Shown here: piece after piece, positions 35,350 through 43,180 of the stretch
Position numbering within the stretch: position 1 is the stretch's first letter
How the letters are laid out: each line of letters starts with the position of its first letter
Assembly: GCA_036394575.1 (NCBI GenBank)
Contig: DASWEY010000057.1
Span: forward strand, 1 to 64,000
Source: UKL13-2 sp036394575
Lineage (GTDB): Bacteria > Pseudomonadota > Gammaproteobacteria > Burkholderiales > Usitatibacteraceae
Direction of reading: 5' to 3'
Length of the DNA: 64,000 nt
Translations under genes and position numbers: made by a program
The notes under the pieces: model-generated
Database searches by the model: none
What the model saw: only the letters and a program-made list of their open reading frames with translations
Told to the model about the DNA's origin: nothing

Positions 35350-36147
35350 TCAAAACTTGTAGGCGAAATAAACGCCTGCAAAGTTCACTGCTTTTTTCTC
35401 CGTTATGGGACTCTTTCCAGAATCCCCGCCGAGATGGCCAAATGATGCCCGTGACCCAATCAGCCAGCTTTTGTCGATTTGGTAGACCGCACCCAGTTCA
35501 AGTGCCGTCGATGTAACGCCACTTTTTGGGGCGAACTCCGCTAACCCCGAGTTCACGGATTGTTGCGGAGTAACCCCATAAAACGTTTTCATATACTGCG
35601 TGTTTCCGTAAGTGACTTTGGGGCCGGCGGTCAGCTGAAGCCTCGGTATCGGGCGATATTTCGCCTCCGCGCCAATTGTTGCCTGCAGCCCTTGATGTTT
35701 GCCGCCAATATCGCTTAGCAAGCTGGTTTTCACGGTTAGCCAGGCATACTTGTATGCGCCAAACACGGCGAAGCGCTGTGTTGCTTTAATGTCACCCAAG
35801 CCTTTGAGATGCGCATCGTCAGATTCCTTGCGTTGCGTGCCAAGTTGCTGCGACAGGCCGACACCGAATTCGAACCGATCGTCCTTGTACAAATAAGCGC
35901 CAACGCCAAGTCCAACGGGTCCGCCGATAAAGTAACGGTCATACGTAACCTGGCCAACCGGAAAAACCTGTCCCTTTGTGTCCTTGGAACCAAGATACTT
36001 TGGCTCCGCCCCAGCACCCAGGCCCGCGATGCCATGGAACTCACGGATGAATTCGTCATCACCTGCAATCGCTTCAGCGGAACAAAGTAAGGTGGTAGCC
36101 ACTGCCAAGCTGAGCGATGTTAGGGTGAGCTTGCATGTCCAGATCAT
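35350..36147 (-). CDS. MipA/OmpV family outer-membrane protein
   Basis: A 265-residue predicted outer-membrane beta-barrel. Signal peptide LSLAVATTLLCSAEAIAG, then GIAGLGAGAEPKYLGSKDTK, the characteristic beginning of the MipA/OmpV barrel, and a C-terminal Phe (GVYFAYKF). The ATG at 36147 is preceded by AAGGAA six bases upstream; a longer frame to 36222 is less likely. Divergent from an OmpR-type regulator and kinase pair, which often control MipA genes. The intergenic region carries a CpxR-type GTAAA repeat. Confidence 0.88.
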   Translation of the reverse strand: MIWTCKLTLTSLSLAVATTLLCSAEAIAGDDEFIREFHGIAGLGAGAEPKYLGSKDTKGQVFPVGQVTYDRYFIGGPVGLGVGAYLYKDDRFEFGVGLSQQLGTQRKESDDAHLKGLGDIKATQRFAVFGAYKYAWLTVKTSLLSDIGGKHQGLQATIGAEAKYRPIPRLQLTAGPKVTYGNTQYMKTFYGVTPQQSVNSGLAEFAPKSGVTSTALELGAVYQIDKSWLIGSRASFGHLGGDSGKSPITEKKAVNFAGVYFAYKF

Positions 36148-36288
36148 TTTGATTCCTTCAAGTAATGTCATTTGAGTCAACGATGGTGCGGCGGAACGGC
36201 TTCTGAAAAAGCCATGCGTCACAGAATCATGATTTGATTCCGACGGGGCAAATTTAAGCCCCGTTCATGAAGGCCATGCGTGGCTGCG

Positions 36289-36303
36289 GTAAAGATTTGT
36301 AAA
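36289..36303. promoter_or_regulatory. CpxR-type direct repeat
   Basis: GTAAA-GATTT-GTAAA is an exact match to the CpxR consensus (two GTAAA half-sites spaced five bases). It lies between the divergent MipA gene and the OmpR-family response regulator, 141 bases from the former and 136 from the latter. It is the natural candidate site for the adjacent regulator. Confidence 0.6.
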
Positions 36304-36391
36304 GGTGCCGATTTCAAGGGGATCGGCGGCCTTCATACTTCTTTACTTAAAATTTATGTGGTCTTCATCGAACGGTAGTAACGTTTGCAAA

Positions 36392-36419
36392 TTGCATGAG
36401 AATTCGCCAATTCTCGGCA
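36392..36419 (+). promoter_or_regulatory. Strong hairpin just upstream of the response-regulator gene
   Basis: GAGAATT and AATTCTC arms around a CGCC loop, extended outside by TTGC and GCAA. It ends 20 bases before the response-regulator ATG and could be an operator or a structured 5-prime leader. Confidence 0.5.
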
Positions 36420-36439
36420 ATCACTTATAGAAAATAGAA

Positions 36440-37153
36440 ATGACAAGCACGCGCGTTTTGCTGATTGAAGATGACCTGCGCCTGGCGCGCATGGTCGAAG
36501 GGTTTCTTAGCCAGAACGGCTTCTCTTGCGAGCATGCGCTTGACGCCAGCAAGGGAATGGCCGCTTTTCGGCGCGAACCCTTCGATCTGGTTCTTCTCGA
36601 CCTGATGCTTCCAGACGCTGATGGCCTGGATGTCTGTCGCGATTTGCGATCTCGCGACGATGGATTAGCGAAGACGCCGATCATCATGGTCACGGCGAGG
36701 GGTGACCTAAGCGATCGTGTGACGGGCCTGGAGCTGGGTGCAGACGATTATCTCGCCAAGCCCTTCGAGCCTCGCGAATTGCTCGCAAGGGTCCGGGCCG
36801 TACTTCGCCGTACCCTTGTTGATCGTACGCGTTCGCAGGGCGAAGTTCTGAACTTTGGCCGCCTCGAAATCGATCGGCGGACGCGGCAAGTACGCCTGGA
36901 CCAAGAAGTGCGCGTTCTCACCTCCTTTCAATTTGACCTTTTGGTGGCACTTGCACAAAACGCTGGGCGCGTTCTCTCCAGGGATCAACTACGCCAGAGC
37001 ACGCGAGGTGAACCCTTGGAAGCATTCGATCGCGCGATCGACGTCCATATTGGAAAAATCCGTGTCGCCATCGAAGATGACGTGCGTTTCCCGACCCGGA
37101 TCATTACCGTTCGCAATGTAGGATATGTATTCTCAAAGATAGAGGCCGCATGA
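36440..37153 (+). CDS. OmpR-family response regulator
   Basis: A 237-residue two-component regulator. The receiver domain has the acidic pair IEDD, phospho-acceptor Asp54 in LVLLDLMLPDADG, the conserved Thr in IIMVTARG and Lys in DYLAKPFEPREL. The C-terminal winged helix has LTSFQFDLLVALAQNAGRVL and VHIGKIRVAIED. The stop overlaps the kinase start by four bases. Closest in style to CpxR/RstA-type regulators. The binding-site candidate lies upstream. Confidence 0.93.
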   Translation: MTSTRVLLIEDDLRLARMVEGFLSQNGFSCEHALDASKGMAAFRREPFDLVLLDLMLPDADGLDVCRDLRSRDDGLAKTPIIMVTARGDLSDRVTGLELGADDYLAKPFEPRELLARVRAVLRRTLVDRTRSQGEVLNFGRLEIDRRTRQVRLDQEVRVLTSFQFDLLVALAQNAGRVLSRDQLRQSTRGEPLEAFDRAIDVHIGKIRVAIEDDVRFPTRIITVRNVGYVFSKIEAA

Positions 37154-38526
37154 ACGATTCCGGGAGCAACCTCTCAACGCAAGGCAATTCAAATGCGCCG
37201 GCATCGTTGGCGTCGGGGACGATGCCGCTTCGCCAAGAAATGTCACGCGCTCTGCCTAAGATGTATCAGCGAGTGTACTTGACCGTCATCGGCACCTTGA
37301 TTGCAACAGTGGCGGTCACGGCGCTTATATGGCATTTCGTCATCCTGGATAGCAGGCGCGCGATGGCGTATCGTACTTTTGCGGAGCTGGTTGCAGAATC
37401 CCTCCCATCGAAAGATGCCTCAAGCGACGAACTGACAAGGGTCATCAACCACTGGATAGCGCGCACTGGCGCCAAAATTGCGGTGTTCGATGGAGATGGT
37501 CGTTTGATTGCCGGCGGCGACGACGAGGTTGCGCAAAATCCTGTTGTCTCGCAATGGCAAGAAGGGTTTGTAGACAATGACGGCAGCAACGGTTATTTAA
37601 AGCGTCTTGTCGATGGCCGCTGGGTTTCCGTTCGCGTTCTGAGTGACGCGCCGGCGCGTCGCTGGACCATTGTTGCCGCCTTGATTGCTGTCGCCTTGGG
37701 GGTCGCGGTGGCGGTGTACCCCGTTATCCGACGCATTACCAGTCGATTGGAGGGCCTCCAACAGAGCGTCGAAGCGCTGGGCGAAGGAAAACTTGGCGCG
37801 CGCGTACAGGTTTCCGGCACAGATGAGGTGGCCGTTCTCGCTGAAAGCTTCAATCGTGCCGCAGCTCGAGTTGAAGCGCTCGTTGCTGCCCAGAAGCGTC
37901 TTCTCGCCTTTGCATCGCATGAATTACGTTCGCCACTTGCTCGCATCCAAATGGCTCTCAGCCTAGTGGGGACTCACAAGGACGAGGAGGCGCGCGGAGA
38001 AATCAATACCAGCATTCGAGAACTCGATAAGCTGATCGGGGAGATTCTGCTCTCGAGCAGATTTGATTCGGAAAACTTTCAGGCAGTCATGAGTAGACAG
38101 CCAATCGATCTGACGGGGCTAGCTGCTGAGGAGGGTGCTCGCGCAGGAGTCGAAATTCAAGGAGAACATCTGCATGTTCTTGGCGACATCACCCTGCTAC
38201 GCCGGCTAATCCGCAACCTCATCGAGAACGCACAGCGATATGCTGGCGGAACTCTGATCATGGTTCGGGTGGAGAGATATGAGTCAAACAAAGCGTTGAT
38301 TGCCGTGAGCGACCAGGGCCCGGGTGTGCCGGCCGACCAACGCGAGCTCGTTTTCGAGCCTTTCTATCGAATTCCGGGCAGCAGCGAAAAAGATGGAGGG
38401 GTAGGTCTAGGGTTAGCACTTGTACGCAGCATTGCGAGTCAGCACTCAGGTAGGGCCTACTATGTGGATCGCGAAGGCGGTGGCGCTTGTTTTTGCGTGG
38501 CCTTGCCGCTCGCGGCGGCAACTTAG
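37150..38526 (+). CDS. Sensor histidine kinase
   Basis: A 458-residue inner-membrane kinase. Membrane helices lie at about 42-64 and 172-192, with a periplasmic sensor loop between. A HAMP domain follows (ITSRLEGLQQSVEALGEGKL), then the phospho-acceptor His257 in FASHELRSPLARIQ, and the ATPase domain with NLIENAQRYAGG, SDQGPGVPADQRE and GGVGLGLALVRSI. It is translationally coupled to the response regulator. The signal is unknown; the paired divergent target suggests envelope conditions. Confidence 0.93.
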   Translation: MNDSGSNLSTQGNSNAPASLASGTMPLRQEMSRALPKMYQRVYLTVIGTLIATVAVTALIWHFVILDSRRAMAYRTFAELVAESLPSKDASSDELTRVINHWIARTGAKIAVFDGDGRLIAGGDDEVAQNPVVSQWQEGFVDNDGSNGYLKRLVDGRWVSVRVLSDAPARRWTIVAALIAVALGVAVAVYPVIRRITSRLEGLQQSVEALGEGKLGARVQVSGTDEVAVLAESFNRAAARVEALVAAQKRLLAFASHELRSPLARIQMALSLVGTHKDEEARGEINTSIRELDKLIGEILLSSRFDSENFQAVMSRQPIDLTGLAAEEGARAGVEIQGEHLHVLGDITLLRRLIRNLIENAQRYAGGTLIMVRVERYESNKALIAVSDQGPGVPADQRELVFEPFYRIPGSSEKDGGVGLGLALVRSIASQHSGRAYYVDREGGGACFCVALPLAAAT

Positions 38527-38558
38527 GCGCCACGTTAGCGCGTACCAGAGAAAACGCC

Positions 38559-38593
38559 CCGCAGATACTGGGCCCGTTTTACCGGGCCTGCGG
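38559..38593. terminator. Hairpin between the convergent kinase and TRAP permease genes
   Basis: Inner arms GGCCCG and CGGGCC around a six-base loop, and outer arms CCGCA and TGCGG. It is placed between two converging genes and could stop transcription from both, although it lacks a T-run. Confidence 0.5.
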
Positions 38594-38597
38594 TACG

Positions 38598-40499
38598 TCA
38601 TTTGCCGCCGCTCAGCGCTTTCTCGATATCATCCGCGGCCTGCTGCTCGGCGGTTTTGCCCTTGGCGGGCGTCGCCTTCGTGCCGGCCTTGGGGTCGGCC
38701 TTGATATCAGGCTTGGCCGCCGCATCCGGTTTCGCCGGTGCGCCACCCAGCGCCTTCATCAGATCGGCGCCGCCGGTGTCGGCTTTCGGTGCATCTGCCG
38801 GGGCACTGCCCGTTCCACCTAGGGACTGCATCAGATCGTTATTGCTGTTGTCCTCGGTTTTGGTCTGCTCGCCTGCACTTGGCGGAGGCATGATCGATTG
38901 CAACTGGGTTTCGATCTTGCCGCCATCCACCTTGGGCTGGTCGTTCTTGTACACCATCACCATCTGCGGGAAGGTGATCACCAAGCCGACCATGATCAAC
39001 TGGATCAGCACGAAGGGAATGGCGCCCCAGTAGATTTGTCCCGTCGTGACCGGCGCGGTGATCTTGCGGGTGACGCGGTCCAGATATTCCTTGGCGGGCG
39101 CCACACTGCGCAGATAGAACAAGGAGAAACCGAAAGGCGGATGCATGAACGAGGTCTGCATGTTCACCGCCAGCAGCACGCCGAACCAGATCAGGTCGAT
39201 GCCCAGTTTGTCGGCGGCCGGGCCCAGCAGCGGTACGATGATGAAGGCCAGCTCGAAATAATCGAGGAAAAAGGCGAGCACGAACACCAGGGCGTTGACG
39301 ACAATCAGGAAGCCGACCTGTCCGCCCGGCAAGCCGACCAGCAGTTCCTCGACCCATTTATGCCCGTCGACGCCGTAGAACGTCAAGCTGAAGACGCGCG
39401 CGCCGATCAGGATGAAGACCACAAAGGCGGTCAGTTTGGCGGTCGAATCCATGGCCTGGCGCAACAGCTTGAAATTCAGGCGCCGCCGCACTACCGCCAT
39501 CACCAAGGCGCCGCTAGCGCCCATGGCGCCGCCCTCGGTCGGCGTCGCCACGCCCAGGAAAATGGTACCCAGCACCAGGAAAATCAGCGCCAGCGGCGGC
39601 ACCAGCACGAATACCACCTGCTCGGCGAGACGGGATAACAGGCCGAACTTCAGCAGGCGGTTGATCAGAGCGGCAAAAAAAGCCATGCCGATGCCGACCG
39701 CCGTCGCGACCACGATGGTTTCATCGAGCGCATTGCGCGGGAAGGTCTTGGCAAAAACTATCGCGACAATAATCGACAGCACCGCCAATATCGCGAACGA
39801 GATCACGCCGCTCTTGCCGCTGGCTTCGCGGAAGGTGCGCGCTTCGACCGGCAGGGCCGGCACCCAGGTCGGCTTGAAAATCGCCACGCCGATGACATAC
39901 AGCGCATACAAGCCGGCGAGTACGGTGCCGGGAATGAAGGCGCCGGCGTACATATCGCCGACCGATTTGCCCAACTGGTCGGCCATGATGATCAGCACCA
40001 GAGACGGCGGAATGATCTGCGCCAGAGTGCCCGAGGCGGCAATCACGCCGGAGGCCAGACGCCGGTCGTAACCATAGCGCAGCATGATCGGCAGGGAGAT
40101 GAGGCCCATCGAGATCACCGACGCCGCCACCACGCCGGTGGTGGCGGCGAGCAGGGCGCCGACGAAGATCACCGCAAAGGCGAGGCCGCCGCGCACCGGA
40201 CCGAACAGCTGGCCGATGGTGTCGAGCAGATCTTCGGCCATGCCGCTTCGCTCGAGAATCAGCCCCATGAAGGTGAAGAAGGGAATGGCCAGCAGGGTGT
40301 CGTTGGACATCACTCCCCAGATGCGCTCGGGCAGGGCCTGGAACAGGGAGGGGTGCAGCAGTCCCAGCTGAATGCCGAGCAGGCCGAACACGATGCCGTT
40401 GGCCGCCAGGGCGAAGGCCACCGGATAGCCCAGCAACAGGAAAAAGAACAGCCCCAGGAACATCAGGGGCGCCATATTGTGGATGATGAATTGGATCAT
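38598..40499 (-). CDS. dctM: TRAP transporter large permease DctM with repeat-bearing tail
   Basis: A 633-residue membrane subunit of the TRAP transporter. The DctM core shows FFFLLLGYPVAFALAANG, AATTGVVAASVISMGLISLP, IIPPSLVLIIMADQLG and TPTEGGAMGASGALV. Residues beyond about 540 form an Ala/Pro/Lys/Asp-rich cytoplasmic or periplasmic tail containing related short units NDLMQSLGG, ADLMKALGG and DIEKALSGG. This tail is not part of the usual DctM. The gene lies 18 bases after dctQ and is the likely partner of the binding protein at 24266-25375. Confidence 0.92.
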   Translation of the reverse strand: MIQFIIHNMAPLMFLGLFFFLLLGYPVAFALAANGIVFGLLGIQLGLLHPSLFQALPERIWGVMSNDTLLAIPFFTFMGLILERSGMAEDLLDTIGQLFGPVRGGLAFAVIFVGALLAATTGVVAASVISMGLISLPIMLRYGYDRRLASGVIAASGTLAQIIPPSLVLIIMADQLGKSVGDMYAGAFIPGTVLAGLYALYVIGVAIFKPTWVPALPVEARTFREASGKSGVISFAILAVLSIIVAIVFAKTFPRNALDETIVVATAVGIGMAFFAALINRLLKFGLLSRLAEQVVFVLVPPLALIFLVLGTIFLGVATPTEGGAMGASGALVMAVVRRRLNFKLLRQAMDSTAKLTAFVVFILIGARVFSLTFYGVDGHKWVEELLVGLPGGQVGFLIVVNALVFVLAFFLDYFELAFIIVPLLGPAADKLGIDLIWFGVLLAVNMQTSFMHPPFGFSLFYLRSVAPAKEYLDRVTRKITAPVTTGQIYWGAIPFVLIQLIMVGLVITFPQMVMVYKNDQPKVDGGKIETQLQSIMPPPSAGEQTKTEDNSNNDLMQSLGGTGSAPADAPKADTGGADLMKALGGAPAKPDAAAKPDIKADPKAGTKATPAKGKTAEQQAADDIEKALSGGK

Positions 40500-40517
40500 G
40501 CGAGCGGGTCCCTGTTC

Positions 40518-41129
40518 TTATGCTGCCGTGCCGGCATCTTTGAGCGCTTTTTCGCGAGCTTCGGCGATGGCGTGCGCCAGTTCTTCTTCCGCGGTCGGGC
40601 CGCCGTCATCCAGCGCCGGGTCGGGAATCAGGCCCTTCAGGACCGCCACGCTCTTGATCAACTCCGAAATGCCCTGCAGGGCCAGCAGGAAAAAGCCGAC
40701 CGGCAGCAGCAGGCGGGCCGGCCAGATGATCAGGCCGCCGGAATTGGACGACATTTCATGGCCCACATAGGCGTTGACGAACACCGGCCAGGACAGATAC
40801 AGAATCATCAGGGTCATCGGCATCAGGAAAAACACATGGCCGAAAATATCGATGAACAACTGCGTGCGGCGCGACCAGCGATGGTAGACAACGTCGATGC
40901 GCACATGGGCGTGGTGCAGCAGCGCATAACCGCCGCATAGCAGGAATACGCCAGAGAACAGGTACCATTGCAACTCCAGCCAGGCGTTTGAGCTGGTGTC
41001 GAAGGTATAGCGGATCAAGGCGTTGATGGCGCTGACCAGTACCGCCGCCAGCGTCAGCCAGTAGGCGAGCTTGCCGACGCGTTCATTGAGTGCGTCGACA
41101 AGACGCGAGAGTTTGAGTAAAACCTGCAC
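40518..41129 (-). CDS. dctQ: TRAP transporter small permease DctQ
   Basis: A 203-residue small membrane subunit with four helices (WLTLAAVLVSAINALIRYTF, LQWYLFSGVFLLCGGYALL, GHVFFLMPMTLMILYLSW, LLLPVGFFLLALQGISELI). The histidine-bearing ALLHHAHVRIDVVYHRW loop after helix 2 is typical of the DctQ family. The C terminus is acidic and Ala-rich. It precedes dctM on the minus strand and faces glyA divergently across 288 bases in which no clear regulatory signal was seen. Confidence 0.9.
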   Translation of the reverse strand: MQVLLKLSRLVDALNERVGKLAYWLTLAAVLVSAINALIRYTFDTSSNAWLELQWYLFSGVFLLCGGYALLHHAHVRIDVVYHRWSRRTQLFIDIFGHVFFLMPMTLMILYLSWPVFVNAYVGHEMSSNSGGLIIWPARLLLPVGFFLLALQGISELIKSVAVLKGLIPDPALDDGGPTAEEELAHAIAEAREKALKDAGTAA

Positions 41130-41417
41130 ACGAACCTCCTGGCCTGCTTGCGGGCGCGGGGCCGCGACAGGTCTCTGTTGCTGATGGTGAATGGAATGGC
41201 CGGCGCAATCGGCGATGGCCGATTACCTGAAACGATGCCGGCATGCCCGACTTGCAGAATGCCTGCGGATTATAACGGCTTTCCCGGCCGGCCGATCCGC
41301 CGCCATGCGCGGCGCGCATGTTAAGATTTCCGGCAATCCGACACCAATCCCGATAACAATCCGCCGCCGGCAAAAAATAACGCGGTGGCGCCAACACCGC
41401 CATCTACGGAGCCCCCG

Positions 41418-42662
41418 ATGTTTTCCCGCGCCAGCACTCTCGCCGTAACCGACCCTGAACTTTTTGCGGCCATCGCCCAGGAAAATCAACGGCAGCAGGA
41501 CCATATCGAACTGATTGCCTCCGAGAATTACACCAGCCCGGCGGTGATGGAGGCGCAAGGTTCGCAGCTGACCAATAAGTACGCCGAGGGTTATCCGGGC
41601 AAGCGCTACTACGGCGGCTGCGAATTCGTCGATATTGCCGAGACTCTGGCGATCGATCGCGTCAAGCAGTTATTCGGCGCCGAGGCCGCCAATGTGCAGG
41701 CCAACAGCGGCTCGCAGGCCAATCAGGCGGTGTTTCTGGCCCTGCTCAATCCGGGCGATACCTTCCTCGGCATGAGCCTCGCCGAAGGCGGGCATCTGAC
41801 CCACGGCATGGCGCTCAATATGTCGGGCAAATGGTTCAAGCCGGTTTCCTATGGCCTCAATGCGAAAGAAGAAATCGATTACGAGCAGGTCGAGCGTCTC
41901 GCCCATGAGCACCGGCCGAAGCTGATCCTGGCCGGCGCCTCGGCCTATTCCCTGCGCATCGATTTTGAGCGTTTCGCCAAAATCGCCAAGGATGTGAACG
42001 CGTATTTCATGGTCGATATGGCCCACTATGCCGGCCTGATCGCAGCGGGCGTGTATCCCAGCCCGGTGCCGTTCGCCGATGTGGTCACCACCACCACCCA
42101 CAAGAGCCTGCGCGGACCGCGCGGCGGCGTGATCCTGATGAAGTCGCGGCACGAGAAGGCGATCAATTCGGCGATCTTCCCCGGCCTGCAGGGCGGGCCG
42201 CTGATGCATGTGATCGCCGGCAAGGCGACCGCCTTCAAGGAAGCGCTGCAACCCGAATTCAAGCTCTACCAGCAGCAGGTGCTGAAGAATGCGAAGGTGA
42301 TGGCGGAAACCCTGATCAGGCGCGGCCTGCGCATCGTCTCCGGGCGCACCGAATCGCATGTGATGCTGGTCGATCTGCGCGCCAAGGCCATCACCGGCAA
42401 GGAGGCGGAAGCGGTACTGGGGCAGGCGCATATTACGGTCAACAAGAATGCGATCCCCAATGATCCCGAAAAGCCGTTCGTGACGTCGGGTATCCGCCTG
42501 GGCAGCCCGGCGATGACCACGCGCGGCTTCGGGGAAACGGAGGCCGAGCTCACCGCCAATCTGATTGCGGATGTGTTCGACAAACCGCGCGATGCCGTCA
42601 ATATCGAGGCCGTCAAGGCGCGGGTCGGTGCGTTGACCGCCAAGTTTCCGGTCTACGGCTGA
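41418..42662 (+). CDS. glyA: Serine hydroxymethyltransferase
   Basis: PLP enzyme converting serine and tetrahydrofolate to glycine and methylene-tetrahydrofolate. It has QDHIELIASENYTSPAVMEA, KYAEGYPGKRYYGGCEFVD, the PLP-Lys segment TTTTHKSLRGPRGG and IPNDPEKPFVTSGIRLG. The start MFSRASTLAVTD at 41418 gives 414 residues, the usual length; an in-frame codon at 41385 adds eleven unconserved residues. First gene of a conserved block continuing with nrdR and riboflavin genes. Confidence 0.97.
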   Translation: MFSRASTLAVTDPELFAAIAQENQRQQDHIELIASENYTSPAVMEAQGSQLTNKYAEGYPGKRYYGGCEFVDIAETLAIDRVKQLFGAEAANVQANSGSQANQAVFLALLNPGDTFLGMSLAEGGHLTHGMALNMSGKWFKPVSYGLNAKEEIDYEQVERLAHEHRPKLILAGASAYSLRIDFERFAKIAKDVNAYFMVDMAHYAGLIAAGVYPSPVPFADVVTTTTHKSLRGPRGGVILMKSRHEKAINSAIFPGLQGGPLMHVIAGKATAFKEALQPEFKLYQQQVLKNAKVMAETLIRRGLRIVSGRTESHVMLVDLRAKAITGKEAEAVLGQAHITVNKNAIPNDPEKPFVTSGIRLGSPAMTTRGFGETEAELTANLIADVFDKPRDAVNIEAVKARVGALTAKFPVYG

Positions 42663-42728
42663 GCGCGCCGCCGGTGCGATGAGGGCGGACTCCGACAAAC
42701 ATATGCGCCACGATTTCAGCCACCGCCC

Positions 42729-43178
42729 ATGAAGTGCCCCTTCTGCTCCGCGCAAGAGACGCAGGTCATCGATTCGCGAGTGTCGGAGGAGGGCGACGTG
42801 GTGCGCCGCCGCCGCCGCTGCACGGTCTGCCACAAGCGCTTCACCACCTACGAGACCGCCGAACTGCGCATGCCGACGATCGTGAAATCGAACGGCCAGC
42901 GCGAGGATTTTTCGCGCAAGAAGCTGGAGACCAGTTTTCATCGCGCCCTGCACAAGCGCCCGGTCGGCGAGGAGCAGGTGGCGGCCGCCATCGATCGCAT
43001 CGAGCAGACCCTGCTCAACGAGGCGAAGCGCGAACTGGCCTCGCGCAAGATCGGTGAGATGGTGATGGCCGAGCTTAAGCTGCTCGACGAAGTCGGCTAT
43101 GTGCGCTTCGCCTCGGTCTATCGCAGTTTTTCCGACGTTGAAGAATTCAAGACCGCGATTCGGGAAGTGCAGAAATAG
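42729..43178 (+). CDS. nrdR: Transcriptional repressor NrdR
   Basis: A 149-residue repressor of ribonucleotide reductase genes. The N-terminal zinc ribbon is MKCPFCSAQETQVIDSRVSE with a second Cys pair in RRRRRCTVCHKRF, followed by an ATP-cone domain (VKSNGQREDFSRKKLETSF) that senses ATP and dATP. The glyA-nrdR-ribD order is typical of betaproteobacteria. It ends two bases before ribD. Confidence 0.97.
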   Translation: MKCPFCSAQETQVIDSRVSEEGDVVRRRRRCTVCHKRFTTYETAELRMPTIVKSNGQREDFSRKKLETSFHRALHKRPVGEEQVAAAIDRIEQTLLNEAKRELASRKIGEMVMAELKLLDEVGYVRFASVYRSFSDVEEFKTAIREVQK

Positions 43179-43180
43179 CC

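Larger units (their letters stand above)
25376..38597. other. Lower-GC accessory block inserted between TRAP genes
   Basis: Base use drops visibly from about 25.4 kb and recovers at about 38.6 kb, where the TRAP permease gene begins. Genes inside use AT-ending codons far more often than those outside. Convergent TRAP genes flank the block. No integrase, transposase or tRNA was found at the edges. A short AAAAYGCCCCGC match occurs at both ends (near 25442 and 38551), too short to call an attachment site. The extent is inferred from composition and gene content. Confidence 0.55.

Noticed and set aside
25441..38562. AAAAYGCCCCGC match at both ends of the accessory block as an attachment site
   Set aside because: Only about twelve bases with a mismatch, next to hairpins, and no integrase was found.
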